DNA of 10,624 nucleotides, from NCBI GenBank assembly GCA_023387135.1, contig JAEWIK010000043.1:1-10624 (forward strand), read 5' to 3'. Under the pieces are notes generated by a model, which saw only the letters and a program-made list of their open reading frames with translations, had not been told where the DNA came from and did no database searches. Shown one piece after another: positions 5,163 to 10,624 of this stretch (its first letter is position 1; every line of letters starts with the position of its first letter). Origin of the DNA: Actinomycetes bacterium. GTDB lineage: Bacteria; Actinomycetota; Actinomycetes; Propionibacteriales; Propionibacteriaceae. The translations under genes were made by a program, and so were the position numbers.

Positions 5163-5388
5163 GAACGACCCGCTGGGCCATCACCCGCGGTCGCCTTCCG
5201 GACTCCCGCAGGTGGGCGCCACGCGTTATCCGTCGGGGCCTCGAGTAGCGATGTCTGCTCGTGGCAGTGGCCACGCCCGCTCACGTTTGAGGCGAGTCCT
5301 GGCCGCTGGTGGTGCGCGCTCAACCTGACGATCAGTGGAGTGAGCGATTCAGAATCGACGTCATCCCTAGGGGGAACGGGTCCGTCTG
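5163..5388. other. Spacer between RHS debris and tRNA-Ala, nothing recognised
   Basis: No RHS homology, RNA gene or credible start with a ribosome binding site is visible. The open frames crossing it also run through the tRNA antisense and are composition artefacts. Confidence 0.5.
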
Positions 5389-5464
5389 TGGTGGAGCTAA
5401 GGGGATTCGAACCCCTGACCTTCTCATTGCGAACGAGACGCGCTACCAACTGCGCTATAGCCCC
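5389..5464 (-). tRNA. tRNA-Ala (anticodon CGC), CCA encoded
   Basis: The minus strand folds into a standard cloverleaf of 73 bases plus an encoded CCA (5391-5389). The acceptor stem is GGGGCTA/TAGCTCC with the G3:U70 wobble pair that identifies alanine tRNAs. The D-arm is GCGC-AGTTGGTA-GCGC. The anticodon stem-loop is TCTCG-TTCGCAA-TGAGA with anticodon CGC, reading GCG codons. The T-arm is AGGGG-TTCGAAT-CCCCT and the discriminator base is A73. Its 3' end faces the RHS debris, the side on which integrating elements insert at tRNA genes. No duplicated tRNA 3' end (att repeat) was seen elsewhere in the window. Confidence 0.97.
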
Positions 5465-5651
5465 AATGCCTTTCGGCGGCGTCCAGAGTAGCATCTGGGC
5501 GCTTCCGGGACGAAACCCGGCTCGTCCACCTCGGGCGTGGCGCCTCTGCTTGCCGGCCGGGCTCCCTCGGGGACGAGTGGGGGCCGGGCTGGGGGAGCGG
5601 CAGGGCGGTCTCAGGGACGAATCGTCGCCGGCCCTCAATACAGTCGTGGAC

Positions 5652-6110
5652 GTGATCAAGACGCCGCGTCCACGGGTGGGTGGACTTCGTGGATGGGCCC
5701 TCTTCTGGACGCTCTTCATCGGGCTGGGAGCCGTGCTGGGCGCCCTCATGATGTGGATGGGCGCCGACGCCTTCGGCATGAACCCGATGCTGCAGTACAT
5801 CCAGCGGCTGCCGCTGTCCGACGTCCTGTTCACGACGTGGAAGTGGCCCGGCGTCTTCCTTCTGCTCGTCAACGGCCTCCCGCAACTCGGCGCGGCGACG
5901 CTCGTCCTCCTGCGTCATCCGGCGGCACCCCGGGCGGTCCTCGTGGCTGCGATCCTGCTCGCCGGCTGGATGGCGGTCCAGTTCGTGATCTTCCCGCTGA
6001 ACCCCGTCTCGACGCTCTACCTCGCGTTCGCGATCGCCGAGGGAGCCGCCGCCGTCGGTTGGCTGCGTCGCAGGACGCGACCGGTGTACGTCGCCAGGCC
6101 CGCCCTCTGA
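5652..6110 (+). CDS. Four-helix integral membrane protein, function unknown
   Basis: The coding part of this frame begins at GTG 5652 (or GTG 5646, two codons earlier) and gives about 152 residues. Four hydrophobic helices lie at about 14-37, 66-88, 95-117 and 118-138, separated by short loops; the C-terminus is basic (LRRRTRPVYVARPAL). The loop between helices 1 and 2 holds GADAFGMNPMLQYIQRLPLS and TTWKWPG. I do not recognise the family; it looks like one of the small actinobacterial membrane proteins of unknown role. The frame stays open further upstream, but that part crosses the tRNA and the preceding spacer and reads as non-coding composition, so the start is placed after it. No strong ribosome binding site precedes either GTG. 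A GC-rich hairpin follows 46 bases after the stop. Confidence 0.7.
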   Translation: MIKTPRPRVGGLRGWALFWTLFIGLGAVLGALMMWMGADAFGMNPMLQYIQRLPLSDVLFTTWKWPGVFLLLVNGLPQLGAATLVLLRHPAAPRAVLVAAILLAGWMAVQFVIFPLNPVSTLYLAFAIAEGAAAVGWLRRRTRPVYVARPAL

Positions 6111-6156
6111 CCAGCGCTCGGCGCGCACGCGCCGGCGAGCCGCCCCAGACATGAGG

Positions 6157-6187
6157 CGAGGCCCCGGAAAGTATGAGTTCCCGGGGC
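6157..6187 (+). terminator. GC-rich hairpin downstream of the membrane-protein gene
   Basis: AGGCCCCGG (6157-6165) pairs perfectly with CCGGGGCCT (6179-6187) around a 13-base loop. It lies 46 bases after the stop at 6110. There is no T-run, as is common for actinobacterial terminators. Confidence 0.6.
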
Positions 6188-6566
6188 CTCTAGTCGATGA
6201 GGAGCGATGATCCGCATCTTCCGGAAGACCGTCTCCCCAGCCCAACTGACCGCATCACCGGTCCGATCCGACGGGCCGAAACCCACCGGGAAGCTGAGGT
6301 CGTTTCCTCCGGCTACCGAACCGCCGAAGCGATCCGATGGCTCATTTCTACCCCTGTCCGAGAGCCGCCAGCAAGGCCCTTCGACCCCGATTCTGGGCGA
6401 CTTTGCGGGCGTTCGGCGTGTCGTCGGCGTGGCGTGTGACGGCTGTGACAACTGCGTCGGGAGTGCTCACTGAGCCGTCTCAGGTAGCGAGATGGGGTCT
6501 CGAAGCATCGGTGTGACAGTTTGCGGGACGATCTCCGGCTCTGGATCGCCGTGATAAGACGGAAAG
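6188..6566. other. Intergenic region upstream of the S9 peptidase, no gene recognised
   Basis: About 380 bases without a supported gene. Short frames exist on both strands but lack recognisable protein character. The only signal seen is a possible -10 box, GATAAG (6553-6558), eight bases before the GTG start of the peptidase gene, without a clear -35 box; this would be compatible with a leaderless or very short-leader transcript. Confidence 0.5.
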
Positions 6567-8732
6567 GTGACCGAAGCCGCGCAAATCACCCCCTTTCACG
6601 ACCTCGATGCATATGTGGCCCTTCCTCGCGTGAATGGCCTCGCCCTCAGCAAGGACGGACGTCGTCTCGTCGTCACCGTCCAGACGCTGAACCCCGAGCG
6701 CACCGCGTACGCGACAGCCCTGTGGGAGATCGACCCTGCAGGTGAGCAGCCTGCCCGTCGTCTCACCCGCAGTGCGAAGGGCGAGTCCTCCGCCCAGTTC
6801 ACGCGCGCGGGCGACCTGCTCTTCACCTCGGCGCGTCCCGATCCGGACGCCGGCCAGAACGGCAAGGACGACCCGCCGTCGGCCCTGTGGCTGCTGCCCG
6901 CCTCGGGTGGCGAAGCCAGGGTGATAGCGACAGCCCCCGGCGGCATCTCAGCGCCGCTGACGGCCGCCGACTCAGACGTCGCCTCCGTCGCGGCGCCGGT
7001 CATGCCGAGCGCCGCCGACCTCACGAAGGACGCCGAACTGCGCAAGGCGCGCAAGGAGGCGAAGGTCTCGGCCATCCTGCACGCGACCTACCCGGTCCGT
7101 TACTGGGACCACGACCTCGGCCCGGACGAGCCCCGCCGGTTCGTCGCCGACCTCGCGGCCCTGTCGGACGACCCCCGCGTGCCCCTCCCCAAGGCCGACT
7201 CCGGCCCGGACGACCCCGAGCGGGACGACCCCGCGGAGGGCAGGCTCACGCTGCGCCAGGTGACGGGTCCCGGCCGCCAGCTCGTCGAGCACGGCGCCGA
7301 TCTCTCGCGGGACGGCGCGACGCTGGTCACCACCTGGACGGTGCCGGCGCCGGGCGCCTCCGTCCGCAGCACCCTCGTGGCGATCGACACCGCGACCGGC
7401 GCGCGGCGGGTGCTCGTCGACGACCCCGACGCGGAGGCGTACTCGCCGGTCATCTCCCCGGACGGCGCCTGGGTGGCGTTCATCCGCGAGACCCTCACCA
7501 CCCCCGAGCACGCGCCGGTCCAGCGCCTCTGCCTGGTCCCGCTGGAAGGCGGCGAGCCGATCCTGCTCGCCGACGACTGGGACAGGTGGCCCGCGTCGCT
7601 GGCTTGGCTGCCGGACGGGGCAGGGCTGCTCGTGACGGCGGACTCCGAGGGCCGCGCACCGGTGTTCCTGGCGAGTTTCGCCGACGGGCCGGGCAGCGCC
7701 GCCACCATCGAGCGCCTCACCGCCGACGACGCGGCCTTCACCGACGTGAAGGTCTCGCCCGACGGCACAGTGCTGTACGCGCTGCGGATGAGCTACGCGC
7801 GTCCGGCGGAACCCGTCCGCGTCGACCTCGCCGGCTTCCTGGCGAGCGGAACCCCAGGCGGTCGCACCCCGGTCGAGGCCACGGCGCTGCTGTCGCCCGT
7901 CCCGGCACCCGAGCTGCCCGGGGAACTGAGGGAGATCGCGACCACCGTCGCCGACGGCAGCACGGTCAGGGCGTGGCTGGCGGTGCCCGGCGGAGCCTCT
8001 GCCGACTCGCCGGCGCCGCTGCTGCTGTGGATCCACGGCGGCCCGCTCGGCTCGTGGAACGCCTGGTCGTGGCGTTGGAACCCGTGGCTCATGGTCGCCC
8101 AGGGGTATGCCGTCCTGCTGCCCGATCCCGCGCTGTCCACCGGCTACGGCCAGCAGTTCGTCCAGCGAGGCTGGGGACGGTGGGGAGTCGAGCCCTACAC
8201 CGACCTCCTGGCGATCACCGACGTGGCCGAGGCGCTGCCCGAGGTGGACGCGAGCCGCACCGGCGCCATGGGCGGCTCGTTCGGCGGCTACATGGCGAAC
8301 TGGGTGGCCGGGCACACCGACCGCTTCAAGGCGATCGTCACCCACGCGAGCCTGTGGGCGCTCGACCAGTTCGGTCCGACGACCGACGCGAGCTACTACT
8401 GGCAGCGCGAGATGACCCCGGAGATGGCGCTCGCCCACAGCCCGCACCGGGCCGTCGGCGACATCAGGACGCCCATGCTCGTGATCCACGGCGACAAGGA
8501 CTACAGGGTTCCCATCGGCGAAGGCCTGCGGCTGTGGTTCGAGCTGAACACACTGTCGGCCCTGCCGTCGAGCGACGACGGCACGACAGTCCACAGGTTC
8601 TTGTACTTCCCGGACGAGAACCACTGGATCCTCACGCCGCAGCACGCCAAGGTCTGGTACTCGACGGTGCTGGCCTTCCTCTCCGAGCACGTGCTCGGCA
8701 AGCAACTCGCGCTGCCTTCCACGCTCGGGTAG
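6567..8732 (+). CDS. S9-family serine peptidase (prolyl oligopeptidase / acylaminoacyl peptidase type)
   Basis: This 721-residue protein has the two-domain plan of S9 peptidases, which cleave short peptides or release acylated N-terminal residues, normally in the cytosol. Residues 1 to about 430 form a beta-propeller with repeated PD40-like blades (LALSKDGRRLVVT, SPVISPDGAWVAFI, DVKVSPDGTVLYAL). The C-terminal alpha/beta-hydrolase domain has the oxyanion motif HGGP (490-493) and the nucleophile Ser571 in MGGSFGGYMANW. The catalytic Asp is probably Asp645 in HGDKDYRVP, and His686 lies in DENHWI, so the triad is complete. There is no signal peptide. The N-terminus (FHDLDAYVALPRVNGLALSK) is characteristic of actinobacterial members, supporting GTG 6567 as start. 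Only GGAAAG, directly abutting the GTG, resembles a ribosome binding site. Substrate specificity cannot be told from sequence. Confidence 0.93.
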   Translation: MTEAAQITPFHDLDAYVALPRVNGLALSKDGRRLVVTVQTLNPERTAYATALWEIDPAGEQPARRLTRSAKGESSAQFTRAGDLLFTSARPDPDAGQNGKDDPPSALWLLPASGGEARVIATAPGGISAPLTAADSDVASVAAPVMPSAADLTKDAELRKARKEAKVSAILHATYPVRYWDHDLGPDEPRRFVADLAALSDDPRVPLPKADSGPDDPERDDPAEGRLTLRQVTGPGRQLVEHGADLSRDGATLVTTWTVPAPGASVRSTLVAIDTATGARRVLVDDPDAEAYSPVISPDGAWVAFIRETLTTPEHAPVQRLCLVPLEGGEPILLADDWDRWPASLAWLPDGAGLLVTADSEGRAPVFLASFADGPGSAATIERLTADDAAFTDVKVSPDGTVLYALRMSYARPAEPVRVDLAGFLASGTPGGRTPVEATALLSPVPAPELPGELREIATTVADGSTVRAWLAVPGGASADSPAPLLLWIHGGPLGSWNAWSWRWNPWLMVAQGYAVLLPDPALSTGYGQQFVQRGWGRWGVEPYTDLLAITDVAEALPEVDASRTGAMGGSFGGYMANWVAGHTDRFKAIVTHASLWALDQFGPTTDASYYWQREMTPEMALAHSPHRAVGDIRTPMLVIHGDKDYRVPIGEGLRLWFELNTLSALPSSDDGTTVHRFLYFPDENHWILTPQHAKVWYSTVLAFLSEHVLGKQLALPSTLG

Positions 8733-8746
8733 CGGACGGCGACCGC

Positions 8747-8774
8747 CTGCGGCGGCGAACCAGCGCCGCCGCAG
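8747..8774. terminator. Bidirectional terminator hairpin between convergent genes
   Basis: An 11-bp perfect stem, CTGCGGCGGCG (8747-8757) with CGCCGCCGCAG (8764-8774), encloses a 6-base loop. It sits between the stop codons of the convergent peptidase (8732) and Rossmann-protein (8789) genes and can serve both strands. Confidence 0.8.
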
Positions 8775-8788
8775 ACGAGCCCGAAGGA

Positions 8789-9427
8789 TCAGTAGGCGAA
8801 CGAGATGTGTGCGCGGTGGTCGGTGCCCTCCTCGATGGCGTCGACGACGCCGAGGGCGAAGTCGGCGCCCGAGATCATCGAGTCGCCGTTGTCGTCCACC
8901 AGCGCGACCTCGCCGCCCTTGCGGTAGTGGCCGGTGGCCTCGCCGGGAGCGAACGAGCCGTACCCGCCCGCCGGGCTGACGTACACCCAGTCGAGCGACT
9001 CCGGTGCCGCGAGCAGGGTCTCGAGGTTGTCGACCCCGGACCTGATCTCCTTGGCGTAGGCCGCGGGGACGTCTGCCTCGGCGATCCTCGCGGCTCCCGG
9101 CTCCGGACGCAGGGCGCTGTAGCCGCCGATGACGAACAGCCTCACTCCTGCGGCGGCGGCGAGTCCGGCGTACTTGCTGTAGAGGTCGACCTGCACGTCC
9201 TCGAGTTCGCCGCGCGGCGAGGTGGCGAGCACGACCACGTCGGCGTCGGAGACCGACTCCCGCAGGAAGTCGTCGTCGAAGACGGAGCCGGTGCGGTAGG
9301 TCACTCCCGGGATCTGCTCGGGGGGAAGGTTGCGGCTGAACGAGGTGACCTGATGGCCGCGGGTCGCGGCGACTGAAGCGATGTTCGCACCGGTGTAGCC
9401 GGTGCCTCCGACGATGTTGATTCGCAT
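8789..9427 (-). CDS. NAD(P)-binding Rossmann-fold protein (NAD(P)H-binding/NmrA-like, SDR-type)
   Basis: The 212-residue protein starts MRINIVGGTGYTGANIASVA, a nucleotide-binding GGTGYTG loop at residues 7-13 after a first beta strand. It continues as an atypical short-chain dehydrogenase: SRN at 31-33 after the second strand (a site that often contacts NADPH phosphate), VSDADVVVLATSP at 59-71, RLFVIGGYSALRPEPG at 96-111 and LDWVYVSPAG at 145-154. This matches the NmrA/YwnB-like NAD(P)H-binding family (COG2910 type). Members act as reductases or as redox-sensing NADP-binding proteins; the substrate is unknown here. The ATG at 9427 is chosen because the nucleotide-binding strand begins right after it; the frame remains open upstream only as composition. 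It lies on the same strand as the aldo/keto reductase, 80 bases downstream and separated by a hairpin. Confidence 0.88.
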   Translation of the reverse strand: MRINIVGGTGYTGANIASVAATRGHQVTSFSRNLPPEQIPGVTYRTGSVFDDDFLRESVSDADVVVLATSPRGELEDVQVDLYSKYAGLAAAAGVRLFVIGGYSALRPEPGAARIAEADVPAAYAKEIRSGVDNLETLLAAPESLDWVYVSPAGGYGSFAPGEATGHYRKGGEVALVDDNGDSMISGADFALGVVDAIEEGTDHRAHISFAY

Positions 9428-9463
9428 GCCGCCAATGGAAGCTCGCCATCGGCCCCTGGACAA

Positions 9464-9485
9464 GCCCACCGCCGCAGCGGTGGGC
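9464..9485 (-). terminator. Perfect hairpin between the aldo/keto reductase and Rossmann genes
   Basis: GCCCACCGC (9464-9472) and GCGGTGGGC (9477-9485) form a 9-bp stem with a CGCA tetraloop, 22 bases after the aldo/keto reductase stop and 36 bases before the next ATG. It probably terminates or attenuates transcription into the Rossmann gene. Confidence 0.65.
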
Positions 9486-9507
9486 TCGCCAGCCGGCGAC
9501 GGAGAGG

Positions 9508-10440
9508 TCAGGGGACGATGTGCCCGGCCGCCCGGTAGAGCTCGTACCACTCGGGCTTGGTGAGCTCGATGTCGGCACCCTTGGCGGCGGCCGTCACCCG
9601 GGCAGGGGTCGTGGTGCCTGTGACGACCTGCCAGCGGGCCGGGTGGCGCAGGATCCACGCCGTGGCGATCGCCTCGGCGGGCACGCCGTACGCGGCGGCG
9701 AGCCTGTCGATGACCTGGTTGAGTTCGGCGTACTCGGGGCTGCCGAGGAACGGCCCGTTGAAGAACTTCGCCTGGAACGGCGACCACGCCTGCAGCGTGA
9801 TGTCGTGCAGCCTGCAGTAGTCGAGCGTCCCGATGCCCCTGTCGATCGACTGGTCGAGGGTCTCCATGTTCATCGCCATGCCCTGGGTGATGAGGGGCGC
9901 GTGGGTGAGCGAGAGCTGCACCTGGTTGGCGACGAGCGGCTGCTTCACGAACTTCTTCAGCAGCTCGATCTGGCCGGGCGTGTGGTTGGAGACGCCGAAG
10001 TGCTTGACCTTGCCGGCGGCGGACAGCTCGTCGAGGGCGCGGGCGACCTCCTCGGGCTCCACCAGAGCGTCCGGACGGTGCAGCAGCAGGATGTCGATGT
10101 AGTCGGTGTTGAGCGCGGCGAGCGAGCCGTCGACGGCCTCGATCAGGTGCGAGTAGGAGAAGTCGAAGTAGGGCCCGTCCTTGACGATGCCGGCCTTGGT
10201 CTGCAGGACGATCTCCGAGCGCTGCGACGGCGTGAGCTTCAGCGCCTCGTTGAACCGCGCCTCGCAGCCGTGGACGCCGGTGCCGTAGATGTCGGCGTGG
10301 TCGAAGAAGTTGATGCCCGCCTCGAGCGAGGCATCGAAGAGCGCGCGCACCTCGGCGTCCGACTTCTCCTGGATCCGCATGACGCCGGTGACGATGGCGG
10401 GAACTGTGAGGTCGGTGCCGGGCAGGGTGAACGTCTTCAT
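9508..10440 (-). CDS. Aldo/keto reductase (YdhF-like)
   Basis: This 310-residue NADPH-dependent oxidoreductase has the full catalytic tetrad of the aldo/keto reductase superfamily: Asp47 in FFDHADIYG, Tyr52, Lys82 in LQTKAGI and His121 in LLLHRPD. Typical barrel signatures follow: GKVKHFGVSNHTPGQIELL (143-161), a strand with VANQVQLSL, and the cofactor-binding end AIATAWILRHPARWQVVTGT near 260-279. The length and the HGCEARFNEALKL segment fit the YdhF-like group, which reduces carbonyl compounds; the true substrate is unknown. The ATG at 10440 has a good ribosome binding site, GAGGAG, six bases upstream. It is followed by a hairpin and then by the Rossmann-fold gene on the same strand, so a loosely shared redox role is possible but unproven. 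Confidence 0.93.
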   Translation of the reverse strand: MKTFTLPGTDLTVPAIVTGVMRIQEKSDAEVRALFDASLEAGINFFDHADIYGTGVHGCEARFNEALKLTPSQRSEIVLQTKAGIVKDGPYFDFSYSHLIEAVDGSLAALNTDYIDILLLHRPDALVEPEEVARALDELSAAGKVKHFGVSNHTPGQIELLKKFVKQPLVANQVQLSLTHAPLITQGMAMNMETLDQSIDRGIGTLDYCRLHDITLQAWSPFQAKFFNGPFLGSPEYAELNQVIDRLAAAYGVPAEAIATAWILRHPARWQVVTGTTTPARVTAAAKGADIELTKPEWYELYRAAGHIVP

Positions 10441-10572
10441 GGAGGGCTCCTCGGGAGGGGACGGATGGGCTGGCGTCTGCGCCTTTACCCGTCCGACAGC
10501 CTACGCACCGCGGCGCCCGGTGTGCAGCGTCGCCCGGCCCGGGACGGCGGCCGTCCGGCGGGGTTCGCGGGC
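10441..10572. other. Upstream region of the aldo/keto reductase gene
   Basis: Apart from the ribosome binding site next to the ATG, I see no clear promoter hexamers or operator-like repeat in this GC-rich spacer. Confidence 0.4.
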
Positions 10573-10624
10573 CTACCGGGGTGGGGAGTGCCGCGGGAGG
10601 GTCAGTCGCAGGATGGTGGCGCCG
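10573..10624 (-). CDS. C-terminal end of a possible sensor histidine kinase, cut by window edge
   Basis: On the minus strand the last 16 codons before a TAG at 10575-10573 read GATILRLTLPRHSPPR. A glycine followed by 'T/F-hydrophobic-L-R-L-x-L-P' is how many histidine-kinase ATPase domains end (G-x-x-F-x-L-x-L-P). Only 52 bases are available, so this is a suggestion based on a short motif. It would lie upstream of the aldo/keto reductase on the same strand, separated by about 130 bases. Confidence 0.35.
   Translation of the reverse strand, partial: GATILRLTLPRHSPPR

Noticed and set aside
5500..5530. Hairpin CCGGG-ACGAAA-CCCGG upstream of the tRNA
   Set aside because: Only a 5-bp stem; too weak to call a terminator or regulatory element in GC-rich DNA.
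4571..5872. 433-codon minus-strand open frame
   Set aside because: It crosses the tRNA, the HINT debris and the membrane-protein gene antisense, and shows no domain character; high GC content keeps the frame open.
6887..9376. 829-codon plus-strand open frame
   Set aside because: Overlaps the S9 peptidase in another frame and reads as low-complexity R/A/G sequence.
6972..9578. 868-codon minus-strand open frame
   Set aside because: Arginine/glycine-rich shadow antisense to the S9 peptidase and out of frame with the Rossmann gene; no homologous motif.
9428..9787. N-terminal extension of the Rossmann protein from an upstream start
   Set aside because: The added 120 residues overlap the aldo/keto reductase out of frame and a hairpin; the Rossmann motif begins right after the ATG at 9427.

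Overview
The window looks like chromosomal DNA from a high-GC actinobacterium. The evidence is the very GC-rich codon use of the housekeeping genes at 6567-10440, frequent GTG starts, probable leaderless transcripts, and a DUF2975/XRE pair and S9 peptidase of the actinobacterial type. The genus cannot be fixed from this sequence.

Left edge (1-793): a minus-strand two-gene operon encodes a DUF2975 four-helix membrane protein followed by a one-base-overlapping small Cro/C1-type regulator. It is driven by an AT-rich promoter (TTGATA-17-GATAAT) that puts the predicted transcript start at the ATG. A perfect 17-bp palindrome covers its -35 box. The 3' end of a LuxR-type regulator gene lies just beyond.

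Middle (about 1003-5162): a plus-strand RHS/polymorphic-toxin graveyard. A 5'-truncated RHS core carries an intact, unfamiliar C-terminal toxin-like tip (probably RNase-type) and a tightly linked putative immunity gene. A second, displaced cassette starts with a 135-bp copy of the RHS core/tip junction. It continues with a frameshifted HINT (intein-like) pretoxin domain, a ParB-like tip and an intact putative immunity gene. A third set of debris holds HINT and linker pieces whose order is circularly permuted relative to a normal RHS tail. This layout is what tip replacement by recombination between conserved junctions leaves behind. The tip and immunity segments appear less GC-rich than the RHS core and the flanking genes.

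Right of the debris is a minus-strand tRNA-Ala(CGC), with its 3' end facing the debris, then a small four-helix membrane protein of unknown function.

Right part (6567-10624): ordinary chromosomal genes. A 721-aa S9-family prolyl oligopeptidase/acylaminoacyl peptidase converges on an NAD(P)-binding Rossmann protein, with a strong hairpin between them. An aldo/keto reductase lies upstream of the Rossmann gene on the same strand. At the right edge is the last fragment of what may be a sensor histidine kinase.

The most interesting material is the RHS tail array: two toxin-like tip/immunity pairs that I cannot assign with certainty, a junction repeat placed so that recombination would swap tips in frame, and the permuted HINT fragment.
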